Shown piece by piece: positions 45,038-56,881 of a DNA stretch of 64,000 bases. The notes below the pieces were generated by a model. It saw only the letters and a list, made by a program, of their open reading frames with translations. It did no database searches and had not been told where the DNA came from. Position 1 is the first letter of the stretch. Each line of letters opens with the position of its first letter. Origin of the DNA: Zea mays (lineage: Eukaryota > Streptophyta > Magnoliopsida > Poales > Poaceae). The stretch lies in NCBI RefSeq assembly GCF_902167145.1, contig NC_050101.1:117519789-117583788 (forward strand), read 5' to 3'. Position numbers and translations under genes: made by a program.

Positions 45038-47701
45038 TGTAACGCCCTGAATTTTTGCAGTTGAATTTTTTCTTTTCTTTACTCGCCAAAATTCGGGCGT
45101 TACCTTTTCTTTTTCTTTTTTCCCTTCGCTAAACCTTGACCTTTTCCAAAGTTCTCGCGGGATTCGGTTTGGATTTCCCGTGTAAGAAAAACCCTAAATA
45201 CTTTATGTTGTTTGATGCACCATGCCGAACCTTGCATTTCTTTTGATTGCTTTGAAAGTGCAAATGCATTTATGTAGGAAGATCGGATTTCGAAAATAAG
45301 GAGAAGATCTTTTCTTTCTTTTTCCCTCTCTTTCTCTCTCCTCTTTTTCTCTCTCTCCCGCGCCGTGGGCCGACCCCGGCCGGCCCAGCCGCCCCTGGCG
45401 CCCCCTCTTGGGCCCAAAAAGGCCCAACCGCCCCCCCACCTCCCCTTTTTCCCCCAATTCTTTCTCCCTCCCTCTCATTTTCTCTCATTTTCTCTCCCTC
45501 ACCCTAAGCCGCCGCCGCCCCTACCCCCTGCCCTAGCGCCGCCCCTCCCCGTCGCCGATCGGCCGCCCCGCTCGGCCGCCCCGCCCCGTCCCCGTCCCCG
45601 TCGCCGGTGAGGCCCCCCTCCCCCCCTCTCCTCCCTTCCCCATTCCCCCCTCCCCTTTCCCCTCGCCGCTCGGCGCCATGGCCGCCGCCATGGCCGGCTC
45701 GCCCTGGCCGCCCGGCCGCGCCCCCCAGCCGGCCCCGGCCGCGCCCCCAGCCGGCCCCGGCCGCGCCCCCAGCTGGCCCTGGCCGCCCCCAGCCGCGCCC
45801 TGGCCGCCCGCCCGGCCGCGCCCCCGCCCTGCGTGCTCGGCCGCCCAGCCGGCCGGTTCAACCGCCCCTAGGGCCGGTTCAACCGCCCCCCCCCCCTCTG
45901 TTTTTTTATTTATTTTTTTTATTTTATTTTATTTACTTTCTGTGATCCTAGTTACTTTATTTTAGGTAGGTTAATCATTGTTCACGTTATTGAAATAGGA
46001 AGTTTAATTTAAAATTCTGTTATACTAATTGATTCATGTAGTTAATTGTTTATCTCGTGCGATGTTGAACAACTTAAAATGATTAGGTTCCCACTAGTGC
46101 ATATAACGGAATTCTTTTATTAAGAACCAATTGCAATTGATCGTTAGTGCATAAGATTTAACCCCCTGCGAGACCCTTTCCCGTTTCTTTCTAACCATAA
46201 CAAATGCAATGTCAAATGTCATACTTGATGCATACTCACTTTATTTGTTCCCTTGTATGGTGTACTGTTCTTTTGTATTAAATGTGGATGGATGTATGTA
46301 TGTTTGCAATCGCATAGAGAACGATCCGGTCGAAGAGCCCGAGGAATTCGCAGGAGAAGCCCCTGAGCAGCAGTCGGTTGGTGGAGGCAAGTGTCCTTTG
46401 ACCTATCTCTGTCCTATTCATTATTTAATTCACCTCCCGCATTACACCTTTATACCTAAGGATTGACTAGCTTTTGTTACCCATGTCCTTGTTTACCTAT
46501 CTGGGTTGGATTATTACTTCTTAGTTTGATGCTATTGCTCAACTTTAATCAATGAACATGATGTGGTTATCTATGATACGCTGTTTTCCCGTTCTTATTT
46601 ATGATTATACTTGTGGCATTTAAGGGGACTCGAGCGGTTTCTCGAGTGCCTCTCCGTAAGGACCTGTTCTATGGATGACCGCCCGGGAAAACAGTGCAAC
46701 CATGAGGGTGGAATGCGGTGCCCTTAGCCGAATAATTAGAGGATCCGGGATGTAGTTCACTTAGCCGTCGTGCCGTCAATGGGGCTCGGTGTATGCGGCT
46801 CGCTCTGCCAAGTTTGGGTTCGCCCCTTGGAGAGGAGTGCGGTGCATTTAGGAAACCTAACGGGTGGCTACAGCCCCGGGGAATCTTTGTAAAGGCTACG
46901 TAGTGAGACCCTGCCTATTCACCTTGGTAGTGTTTAAGGGTTTGATCGGCCCGAGGCAAGAGGGAATCACGGCTTGTGGGTAAAGTGCACAACCTCTGCA
47001 GAGTGTTTGAAAACTGATATATCAGCCGTGCTCGCGGTTATGAGCGGCCAAGGGAGCTCCAGTGATTAGTGGTACTTGATCAGAGACATTGTGGTACAGG
47101 TGGTTATGATATCGATGGTTCTGGTTATGACTATGGTTCTGGTAAGTGGTATTCTTTCCGTTTGGAAAGGGTACATCGGGTTAATAACTTGGGTTAATGC
47201 TAAAACTTGGCTTTCTACTAGTAAGTAATGATCTGACCAACTAAAAGCAACTGCTTGACTTATCCCCACATAAAGCTAGTCCACTACAGCCAAACAGGAT
47301 ACTTGCTGAGTATGTTGATGTGTACTCACCCTTGCTCTACACACCAAACCCCCCCCCCAGGTTGTCAGCATTGCAACCACTGCTCAGGCGAAGATGAAGC
47401 TGTGGAAGGAGACTTCCAGGAGTTCCAAGACTACGACGAGTTCTAGGTGTGGGTTAGCGGCAACCCCCAGTCGGCTGCCTGTGAAGGCCGCGTTATCTAC
47501 GTTTCTTTTCCGCACTTTGATTTATTGTAAGAACTATATGGACGTCTCAGACGTATGATGTAATCGACTATTTCCCTTATTAATACTATTTTGAGCACTG
47601 TGTGATGATGTCCATATTATGTAACTGCTGTGTACGTGAATAACTGATCCTGGCACGTACATGGTTCGCATTCGGTTTGCCTTTTAAAACCGGGTGTGAC
47701 A
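45038..47701 (+). repeat. 3' LTR of D
   Basis: 2,664 bp, TGTAACGCCCTG to ACCGGGTGTGACA, followed by the CAGAA duplication. It is the longer allele of the GC-rich repeat (about 45715-45895). Confidence 0.95.
46209..47446 (+). CDS. Candidate spliced acidic mini-protein gene in the D 3' LTR
   Basis: The middle exon 46318-46386 and last exon 47361-47446 have the same boundaries as the 5' LTR copy (donor GGAG|GCAAGT; acceptor CCCCCCAG here). The encoded residues are identical. An in-frame upstream ATG lies at 46209. Confidence 0.4.
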
Positions 47702-47706
47702 CAGAA

Positions 47707-50700
47707 CCTCCCAAGTAATTAGGCCCACCTACAGTTGTCCTTGTCCAACGGACTTTAGATAACCCTGTAGGTGCCCCTGACTACTTGACAAGTTTGGTAT
47801 CTTTCCTTACCTTACCAGGAACGTCTCACCCATCTTGTAGACATTACAGAACATCGGAGATGAAGAAATGCGGAAGCGAATTACATAATCTTACATTTAT
47901 TTCAAAAGCAAGCTTGAGTGAGGTTATTACAGACCAGACTATAAGTGAGTGCAGAGTAGTAATATTATACAAGCCAGGGGAGGCACAAACTCCTCCCGAT
48001 AAGTTTAATAAACCAAAAGATCCTAAGTGGAGGACCGAGTCCTCCCGCACTTCAGTCTTCTTTTTCCTCATTTGGTACCACCTTGGAGCAGAAGCAACAA
48101 AAGTTTGTCGCTTCCTCACCTAAAAACAACAAAGGGATAAACCCTGAGTATGGAATACTCAGCAAGTCTTACCCGACTAAGGAAAAGACTCTCAAGGGGA
48201 TGCTGGATAAACAGGAGTCAAGGAGAGGCTTTAGCAAAAATCAACTTATACTTTTGCAGAAGTAGCTTACTAAAGTGAGTCCTTACTTTCAGTCTTTTAA
48301 CGCCATATTAAGTATTAATAGACTCCATTTGCATCTAGTCTAATTTCACATCACATCAAGACAACATCATTTTTATCCATCGTGTTCACATCCTGACTCT
48401 AGGTTGCAGGGAAGTGACCAAGTCTTCATAACCGCGAAGGTACGGCGATCCGAATCGATTATACTCAGCTGAGGATCTCCAATCACACGACATATGTAGC
48501 ACTTAACCCTTGCATATGTCAACCCGCCACCGGGGTTCTTAAGACCGGATCAGGTTCACGCAAACCGAGAGCACAGCTACACCACCGTCCAGCCTCTTGC
48601 CACGGAGGGTACACGCTACTCTCGCCACCACTCCACGCCCATTTCGTGTTATCTTATTCCGGCCTTAGTCTGCCCGAGGCAAGGCTTACCCATGACGAGG
48701 CATGTGACCAGTTAAAGGGTACTCGGTCAGCACGCCTACATACGCGTTAATCCTTAACCAACCTGGGTAGAACATCACCTGTTCCTACCCCCAAGTTTCA
48801 ATTTAAGTATTTCCACCCTTAGGAATGTGTCTGTCCCTTAGGATGAAAGAGCATCACGGGGAGCTTTGCAGTAAGATCCCACTATTGCTCCAAATGAAAA
48901 TATTCTTGCAGGTAGAAGCCATCCTCTCCATGGTTAAATTGAGGACAACTTCTATCCACAAGATCTAAGCAAGTCTAAGCATTTTTGTAAATCATGTTTT
49001 GATACTTCATCGAAGTATCTATAAAAGGTATGAATATCAAGGAAAAGCAATGCATCAAAGGGTTTCAAGTAACTCCTATGAACCTAATGCACATTTCACT
49101 AGACTTAAGTGTGCCAAAAGTATTTAAAACACAAGGAAAGGGGATGCATGCACCGGGGCTTGCCTTCGTTCACAGGTGAATCAGGCTCAGATCCACAGAT
49201 ATCAAAGTAGAAATGATTTCCGGCCTGAGACTCCGAAGGTGGTGGTGTCTCCTCTTCGGTTACTTCGATTTCTTCCTCACGTTCTAATCATAACCATAGA
49301 TATGTATAAGAATGGATGCCATGGGATGCTCATGAGGATGCAAAGATAACATAAACTTATTATTTATGTCTTGAATACAACTTGCCTTCACGGAGTTCCG
49401 GGAACTTAGGGTTTCCGGAGTCGGTAAAGGAGTTCATCGGGCAGGGGGGGTGTTTTGGGGTTTGGTGATCAAACAAGGTCCAAATCAATTCAAACTCTAC
49501 CCAAGGCTTCTAAATATTATATAACACTCATATAAAAGTTTTGGGCATTTTAGGACTTATCAATTATTTTCTAAAAATCTATAACCAAGACTTTTAACTA
49601 TTTTAATTACTCTAAAATTTCTTACTTTCACTAAAAATCACCAACTTATTTTTATTAAATACTATGGAAAATAACAAACCTAGGAAAATTAGTTTCACAA
49701 TTTTAGCAGTTTTCTACATTTTTCTACACATTTTTGAATCTCTGCTGAAAAAGAAAAAGGAAAAGAATTAATAGAACTGGGCCGAATTCAGCCCAGCGGC
49801 CCAAGACCAGGGAGGAAAGCGCCCGCGCGCGCGCCCGCGCAGCGCTGGCGGCTTTACAGAAAGGTCCTCGGGGTTTTTGTTAACTGGAGATGGGTTCGGT
49901 CACTGTTACGTTGAGTCACTGACTGTTTGCAGAACACCCCTCTGATTTCTATTCCTTCGTGGGGGAAGGTCCACGACGACGGTGAACGCGACCGAGCTCC
50001 GGTGAGCTCGTAGGCCGACCGATTGGGGCAAGTACTGGCATCCCCGAGCAGCTAATGCCAAATTGGATCTTCCCCGATCAATTCCCCCAACCCAATTTCG
50101 CAAATGGGTGCCTGGTTGGTTCTGGCCACAGCGACCGAGAATGTTGTGGCGAGACAACCATGTTCCCGGCGTCCAGAGGGTTTCTAGTTCAATTGCGTGG
50201 GTCGGCGAGCATCACTAACATGCACAGATGCTAGAACAGGAACAAGGAGGGTATGAGCAGACCTGTGGAGGGCTGGCCGCGGTGAGGTTGATTTCGGGTG
50301 GCGGAAACTTGATTTGGGGGAAAACCGAAATTCAAGCGCACTGGTGCACGATTGCTAGCGATTCACGGTGGCTAGGTGGGTGATGATGTTGCGAAGCTAG
50401 TGGGGGCTTCAATTTATAGGCGGAGTGATCGGTGGCCGCAAATTTTGGACGAGCAACGCGGCGGCCGGAGGGGAGGAAGAAGCCTGACGCGGTGAATACG
50501 TGGCTATTGCCGTGGCAAGCTCCCCGGCGACGATGGGACGGGTAGAGGGAGTCATGGCGACGCTGTAAAACGGCTAGGCCACGCGGCGCACGGTCGGGAA
50601 GCGGCGGTCGACGGCGAACTTATCGTGCCAGCCGCAAGGCAGAAAGGAAGACAGGAGAGGGGGTCGTCGGAGTGGTGGCCAGCTCACCGGCGGTAAGGAT

Positions 50701-51729
50701 CTTTACTGAGCTGTGCATAACCGATGACCACGATGCACGAATCACGACGAGCAGGGATCAACGGTGATGGACACCGGCGGCGAGCAGGGGGGGTGAACCT
50801 GCGATCTTCTTCAGTTTGGAACTACTGTACCATGGCAAGGGCTTCATCAGTCGCCTGACAACCAAAGTTGAAGCTGAGTTTCCTCTCGATTTCCCATAAC
50901 AACTCCAACCAAGATCTGCAGCAAAGTTGTAAAGCAACATGCCCTCTACAATCTTGCCATCTGATGTTGCCCCAAAAAGCCACTGCATCTGGCTTGAAAT
51001 TGGTCTTGAAGTTCAGGGCAAGAATCTGTTAGTCTGATATTCAGACAGAACCAGACTGACAGTCCAACTTGGGTTGAGATTTTCTCTATTTTTTTCATAA
51101 GGACATGGCTTGAACCCTTAAACAAAGTTGTTCTCCTATGATTGGGCTATCAACTTGATGTGGTGACCTAGGGCAAAAACCCTATGCTTTGAAAGTTACA
51201 AAGCCCTAAAGTGGAGCCTTTAACACTGAATTTCAGACTTAGTGTAGAACTCAAATGAGGTCCATTTTGCACTTAAGTCCAAATCTCAGGGTTTGGCTTG
51301 TAAATTCACATATTTGTGAACCAAAGGACTTAAGACACTTATTTGACTTGGTTTTTGCACTTTAGTCCAAAAGTGGACTAATTTTGCAAATAAGCCCCTA
51401 GGGTTTGGTTTCAGGGTTTTCCAGGGTTCCAATTAGGGTTTCTGGTATCCCAGGGGTATAAAAGTGATTCAAGTTTATTCTTAGGGTCATTTTATGACTT
51501 TTACCCTAAAGCTTTAGGTTTTCTTAACTTGGGTTAAGTTTTACCCCTTTAACCACTATTTAGGGTTAAGTTCCTTAACCAGGGTTCCATTTGCAAAAAC
51601 ATTAAAACAATACAACTTGTTTGAAATTTTTGCCTAGTGAATGCACTCTAGGTGTGTCAAACATATGCAATGCCAATGCTTATGATGTCATGCTCAAGTT
51701 TTAGTAATAGTAACACCAGGGGTGTTACA
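47707..51729 (-). repeat. 5' LTR of C2, main part
   Basis: The remaining 4.02 kb of the C2 5' LTR after the D insertion, ending GGGGTGTTACA next to the TCCGG duplication. As the promoter LTR of C2 on the minus strand, it now reads first into D in antisense. Confidence 0.95.
48052..50718 (-). CDS. Candidate spliced acidic mini-protein gene in the C2 5' LTR
   Basis: Proposed exons 50718-50688, 49283-49164 and 48119-48052, same phases and GC-AG second intron. The coding sequence is identical to the C2 3' LTR copy. Confidence 0.45.
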
Positions 51730-54060
51730 TCCGGGGGGCTTCCGAGGGTTCTTGTACTCGGCGGCGGCGACAAGGTCCGCGTCAGCGGCGTCGCGTTTCG
51801 ATTGCGACTTCTTCTTGCCCTTCTTCTTGGCGCCGCGCGGGGTAGACGCCTCGGGAGCCTCTTCCGATGGGCGGCCCTGGGGCTGCTTGTCCTTTCGGAA
51901 GATAGCTTCAACCGCCTCCTGGCCAGAGGCGAACTTGGTGGCGATGTCCATCAGCTCGCTCGCCCTGGTGGGGGTCTTGCGACCCAACTTGCTCACCAGG
52001 TCGTGGCAGGTGGTGCCGGCAAGGAACGCGCCGATGACATCCGAGTCGTTGATGTTGGGCAGCTCGGTGCGCTGCTTCGAGAATCGCCGGATGTAATCCC
52101 GGAGAGACTCTCCCGGCTGTTGCCGGCAGCTCCGAAGGTCCCAGGAATTCCCGGGGCGCACGTACGTGCCCTGGAAATTGCCGGCGAAGGCTTGGACCAA
52201 GTCGTCCTAGTTGGAGATCTGCCCCGGAGGCAGGTGCTCCAACCAGGCGCGAGCGGTGTCGGAGAGGAACAGGGGGAGGTTACGAATGATGAGGTTGTCG
52301 TCGTCCGTTCCACCCAGTTGGCAGGCCAGGCGGTAGTCCGCGAGCCACAGTTCCGGTCTCGTTTCCCCCGAGTACTTCGCGATAGTAGTCGGGGGTCGGA
52401 ACCGGGTCGGGAATGGCGCCCGTCGGATGGCCCGACTGAAGGCCTGCGGACCGGGTGGTTCGGGCGAGGGACTCCAATCCTCCCCGCTATCGTAGCGTCC
52501 CCCATGCCTGGGGTGGTAGCCTCGGCGCACCCTATCGTCGAGGTGGGCCCGACGGTCGCGACGATGGTGCTCGTTGCCGAGGTGGCCCGGGGCCGCAGGC
52601 GCGGTGTTGCGCGTGCGCCCGGTGTAGACCGAGGCTTCCCGCATGAATCGGGAAGTCGCGGCATGAGGTTCCGAGGGGTATCCCTGTCTTCGGGAGGCGG
52701 TGCTCTCGGCCCGTCGGGCCGCAGCGTCTTCCAGGAGATTCTTGAGCTCTCCCTGGATTCGCCGACCCTCGGTGGTTGATGGCTCCGGCATCGCGCGGAG
52801 GAGCATCGCTGCGGCTGCCAGGTTCTGACCAACCCCGCTGGATGCGGGCGGCGGCCTGACCCTGACATCGTTGGCGACGCGGTGCTGGAGACCTTGGGGC
52901 AGGTGACGTGTTTCTCCGGCCGGGGGTTGGCCCGCCCATACCTGCCCGACGTCCCGACGGATCGGCTCAAGTGCTCCTGCTCCCTCGTCGAGCCTGGCCT
53001 ACGCCCCGCGGACTTGCTCGAGCTGTGGGTCGTGACCCCCCACCGGAACGGGGACCACAGCTAGCTCCCGCGGGATGTCGGCGCGGGGCACCGGCCTAGG
53101 AAGATCACCGTCCTCCGGCATGCCAAGATGGTTGCCTTCGGAGGGATCCCCTAGCTCGACGTGGAAACATTCGCGGCTTGGGCCGCAGTCCTCGTTGTCA
53201 AGGCTGCGGCTACCGTCGGAACAGTCGGAGAGGCAGTAGTCACATGTGGTCATGAAGTCCCGCATGGCACTGGGGTTGCCAAATCCAGAGAAATCCCAAC
53301 AGATGCTGGGATCGTCATCTTCCTCGGACCCAGAGGGCCCGTAGGTCGAGACGTCCGTCAATCGGTCCCAAGGCGACCGCATACGAAACCCCAGTGGGGT
53401 TGCACTCGCCTCAATGAGAGCGCCCGCCAAAGCAAGGTTGCTAGGCGGGTTGAGGCCGAGTCGAAATGACGTAAGATGGGAGTTAGTTAGTACCTTTTGG
53501 TCGACGAGGAGCGACGTAGTCACATCGGGGACTGGTTGCACCGTCGTCTCAGGTACGAGGGCGACGTCCCGCAAGCTTTCCGCGAGCGTGCTGGCGTCGT
53601 CTTCTTGCTCGGGATCAGCGTGTCGCGGGGGGACGGCGCTTGCCTTTGTCTCGAACGTGAGGTCGACGCCCGGCGTGCCTTCCGTTGGGGCGTCGGGGGC
53701 GTCGATTCGCTCGACGGCCGACGAAGCGAGGCCTCCCGCTTGGCCTTGGTTGCCCCGCCTCCTCCTCCGTTGGCGGGGGAGAGGACGGAGTGAGCTCGAA
53801 TGTTGTTCTTCCACCCCGCGGGGAAGATGTCGTCGATTCCGCCGTCGGCGGGCGGGTTGTCGGCCGCCATTGTCGTTGTCGCGCGGCGGTGGAAGGAGTA
53901 TCATGTCGTAGCTGCCGTCGAAGGACATGAACTCAAGACTCCCGAAACGGAGCATCGTCCCGGGCCGGAGAGGTTGCTGGAGACTGCCCATCTGGAGCTT
54001 GACGGGAAGCTGTTCGTCAGCACGCAGCAGGCCCCTACCTGGCGCGCCAACTGTCGCCAT
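51730..54060 (-). pseudogene. Gag of Huck-like B, N-terminal part, with stops
   Basis: Minus-strand frame from an ATG at 54060, which lies inside the last bases of the 5' LTR and reads through the primer-binding site (MATVGAPGRGLL). A long Asp/Pro/Arg-rich region is followed by the capsid region (LWLADYRLACQLGG, then ARAWLEHLPPG, then SLRDYIRRFSKQR) and a basic tail (KKKGKKK). In-frame TAGs lie at 52999-53001 and 52207-52209. The second is a TGG to TAG change inside the conserved NWDDL-type motif. C2 cuts the frame at 51730, and it resumes at 26472. Part of the same polyprotein as 22194-26472. Confidence 0.88.
54032..54049 (-). promoter_or_regulatory. Primer-binding site of B
   Basis: TGGCGCGCCAGGTAGGGG begins two bases after the 5' LTR end. 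The position and TGG start fit a tRNA primer site; I do not assign the tRNA. Confidence 0.75.
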
Positions 54061-54354
54061 TTCGAGACCGGGGGGTCCCTAAGCCGACGAGTGAGTGTGC
54101 CGCGTGCCCCAGCCCAGATGGGTCGAGCGCGTGGGCGAGCGCGAAGGGGGGAGAGGCGAGGTGGCCGGAGACGGGTGTGAGAGAGGTGGAAATACCGCGA
54201 CCTTCGTGTTCGTCCCGCGCCCAGGTCGGGTGCGCTTGCAGTAGGGGGGTTACAAGCGTCCACGCGGGTGAGGGAAGCGGGCGGCCCCAAGAGAGCGCAT
54301 GTCCCGTCCTCGGTCCCGCGCGGCCAACCTTCTCTAAGAAGGCCCTGGTCCTTC

Positions 54355-54364
54355 CTTTTATAGT
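54355..54364 (-). promoter_or_regulatory. TATA-like box in the 5' LTR of B
   Basis: ACTATAAAAGG on the minus strand, about 300 bp before the primer-binding site. It leaves a leader of ordinary length, so it is a plausible promoter element for B. Confidence 0.6.
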
Positions 54365-54861
54365 CGTAAGGAGAGGATCCAGGTGTACAATGGGGGGTGT
54401 AGCAGAGTGCTACGTGTCTAGCGGAGGGAGAGCTAGCGCCCTAAGTACATGCCAATGTGGCAGCCGGAGAGATCTTGGCACCCTGCTGGTGTGATGTCGT
54501 GGCTGTCGGAGGAGCAACGGAGCTTGGTGGAGGGACAGCTGTCGGAGCGGTCGAGTCTTTGCTGACGTCCCCCTGCTTCCGTAAGGGGGCTGAGAGCCGC
54601 CGTCGTCACAGGGCACGCGGGGCGCCATCATTGCCTATCTGGCGGAGCTGGCCAGATGGGACACCAGTCTTGTTCTTTGCGGCCCGAGTCGGCTCGGGGT
54701 AGGGTGATGATGGCGCTCCCTGTTGACGTGGCGGGCCCGCGTCCGAGGCCGGGCGACGTGGCGGCTCCTCCGAAGCTGAGGTCGAGTCTGTCTCCTGTTG
54801 CCGAGGCCGAGCCCGAGCCTCTGGGTCGGGCGAGGCGGAGGTCGTTCGGCAGAGGCCAGAG

Positions 54862-55230
54862 CGGAGTCCGAGCCCTGGGGTCGGGCGAGGCGGAGTTCGT
54901 CGTCTTCCGGGTCTTAGCCCGAGTCCGAGCCCTGGGGTCGGGCGGAGCGGAGTTCGCCGTCTTCCGGGTCTTAGCCCGAGTCCGAGCCCTGGGGTCGGGC
55001 GGAGCGGAGTTCGCCGTCTTCCGGGTCTTAGCCCGAGTCCGAGCCTTGGGGTCGGGCAGAGCGGAGTTCGCCGTCTTGCGGGTCTTTGCCCGAGTCCGAG
55101 CCCTGGGGTCGGGCGGAGCGGAGTTCGCCGTCTTCCGGGTCTTAGCCCGAGTCCGAGCCCTGGGTCAGGCGGAGCGGAGTTCGCCGTCTTCCGGGGCTTA
55201 GCCCGAGTCCGAGCCCTAGGTCGGGCGGAG
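54862..55230. repeat. 57 bp tandem repeat array in the 5' LTR of B
   Basis: Same array as at 3800-4168, with a few base differences. Confidence 0.9.
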
Positions 55231-55733
55231 CGGAGCTTCCTATGGCGCCTTTGGCAAGGCCTGACTGCCTGTCAGACTCACTCTGTCGAGTGGCACTGCA
55301 GTCGGAGTGGCGCAGGCGGCGCTGTCCTTCTGTCAGACCGGTCAGTGGAGCGGCGGAGTGACGGCGGTCACTTCGGCTCTGCCGGGGGGCGCGCGTCAGG
55401 ATAGAGGTGTCAGGCCACCTTTGCGTTAAATGCTCCTGCAACTCGGTCAGTCGGTGCGGCGATTTAGTCAGGGTTGCTTCTTAGCGAAGCCAAGGCCTCG
55501 GGCGAGCCGGAGATGTGTCCGCCGTTAAAAGGGGGGCCTCGGGCGAGACAGAAGTCCCTCGAGGTCGGCTGCCCTTGTCCGAGGCTAGGCTCGGGCGAAG
55601 CGTGATCGAGTCACTCGTATGGACTGACCCCTGACTTAATCGCACGCATCAGGCCTTTGCAGCTTTATGCTGATGGGGGTTACCAGCTGAGAATTAGGCG
55701 TCTTGAGGGTACCCCTAATTATGGTCCCCGACA

Positions 55734-56881
55734 GGGGCTGAGAGCTGCCGTCGTCACAGGGCACGCGGGGCGCCATCATTGCCTATCTGGCGGAGCTGGC
55801 CAGATGGGACACCAGTCTTGTTCTTTGCGGCCCGAGTCGGCTCGGGGTAGGGTGATGATGGCGCTCCCTGTTGACGTGGTGGGCCCGCGTCCGAGGCCGG
55901 GCGACGTGGGGGCTCCTCCGAAGCTGAGGTCGAGTCTGTCTCCTGTTGCCGAGGCCGAGCCCGAGCCCCTGGGTCGGGCGAGGCGGAGGTCGTTCGGCAG
56001 AGGCCAGAGCGGAGTCCGAGCCCTGGGGTCGGGCGAGGCGGAGTTCGTCGTCTTCCGGGTCTTAGCCCGAGTCCGAGCCCTGGGGTCGGGCAGAGCGGAG
56101 TTCGCCGTCTTCCGGGTCTTAGCCCGAGTCCGAGCACTGGGGTCGGGCGGAGCGGAGTTCGCCGTCTTCTGGGTCTTAGCCCGAGTCCGAGCCTTGAGGT
56201 CGGGCGGAGCGGAGTTCGCCGTCTTGCGGGTCTTTGCCCGAGTCCGAGCCCTGGGGTCGGGCGGAGCGGAGTTCGCCGTCTTCCGGGTCTTAGCCCGAGT
56301 CCGAGCCCTGGGTCGGGCGGAGCGGAGTTCGCCGTCTTCCGGGGCTTAGCCCGAGTCCGAGCCCTGGGTCGGGCGGAGCGGAGCTTCCTATGGCGCCTTT
56401 GGCAAGGCCTGACTGCCTGTCAGACTCACTCTGTCGAGTGGCACTACAGTCGGAGTGGCGCAGGCGGCGCTGTCCTTCTGTCAGACCGGTCAGTGGAGCG
56501 GTGGAGTGACGGCGGTCACTTCGGCTCTGCCGGGGGGCGCGCGTCAGGATAGAGGTGTCAGACCACCTTTGCGTTAAATGCTCCTGCAACTCGGTCAGTC
56601 GGTGCGGCGATTTAGTCAGGGTTGCTTCTTAGCGAAGCCAAGGCCTCGGGCGAGCCGGAGATGTGTCCGCCGTTAAAAGGGGGGCCTCGGGCGAGACGGA
56701 AGTCCCTCGAGGTCGGCTGCCCTTGTCCGAGGCTAGGCTCGGGCGAAGCGTGATCGAGTCACTCGTATGGACTGACCCCTGACTTAATCGCACCCATCAG
56801 GCCTTTGCAGCTTTATGCTGATGGGGGTTACCAGCTGAGAATTAGGCGCCTTGAGGGTACCCCTAATTATGGTCCCCGACA
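55734..56881 (-). repeat. Huck-like solo LTR (A), right piece
   Basis: Begins with the GGGGC duplication and continues as the LTR from its position 540 to the end GTCCCCGACA. It is followed by the Copia duplication GGAGT at 56882-56886. It carries its own copy of the 57 bp array (about 56005-56372). With 2451-2989 it forms a single LTR. No interior of a second element is present, so A is a solo LTR. Confidence 0.9.

Larger units (their letters stand above)
36153..47701 (+). mobile_element. Tekay-type chromovirus D, complete, 11.5 kb, plus strand
   Basis: The youngest layer by position: inserted in the C2 5' LTR with target duplication CAGAA (36148-36152 and 47702-47706). LTRs are 36153-38771 and 45038-47701. 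They differ at roughly 13 substitutions plus length changes in a GC-rich repeat. The interior has a tRNA-Met-type primer site, an ORF with H3-like start (39032-40045), gag (40451-41578), pol with chromodomain (to 45001) and a purine tract. One premature stop separates gag from pol. It is a different family from C1/C2 but has the same layout. Confidence 0.95.
26473..51729 (-). mobile_element. Tekay-type chromovirus C2, complete but split by element D
   Basis: Minus-strand sister of C1. The 3' LTR is 26473-30504. The 5' LTR is 36143-36152 plus 47707-51729, interrupted by D. The target duplication is TCCGG at 26468-26472 and 51730-51734. Without D the element is about 13.7 kb. It sits in the gag coding region of B. 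The interior has an intact gag-pol, a truncated H3-like ORF and primer/purine tracts as in C1. By eye the two LTRs differ at about 16 sites (about 0.4%). The overall sequence is nearly identical to C1 except for a few blocks. Confidence 0.95.
2990..55733 (-). mobile_element. Huck-like Tat-lineage Ty3/Gypsy retrotransposon (B), with C1, C2 and D nested inside
   Basis: Full-length minus-strand element bounded by LTRs 54052-55733 (5') and 2990-4671 (3'), both 1,682 bp, with target duplication GGGGC at 2985-2989 and 55734-55738. Without the nested elements it is about 13.7 kb. In element order it holds a primer-binding site, gag (54060-51730), gag end plus protease and pol (26472-22194), then about 3.8 kb of non-coding 3' sequence (22193-20489 and 6761-4672) before the 3' LTR. 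The pol has two RNase H domains, as in the Tat lineage. LTR length and the TGTCGGGGACCATAATTAGGGG start fit Huck. The LTRs differ at roughly 29 sites by my count (about 1.7%). Many premature stops show it is not autonomous. Confidence 0.92.
54052..55733 (-). repeat. 5' LTR of Huck-like element B
   Basis: 1,682 bp, ending (plus view) GTCCCCGACA at 55733. Its tip reads TGTCGCCATTTC instead of TGTCGGCGTTTC as in the 3' LTR and solo LTR. Confidence 0.92.

Noticed and set aside
45365..45610. Mirror-like GC-rich frames in the D 3' LTR
   Set aside because: Same low-complexity sequence as in the 5' LTR; not independent evidence.
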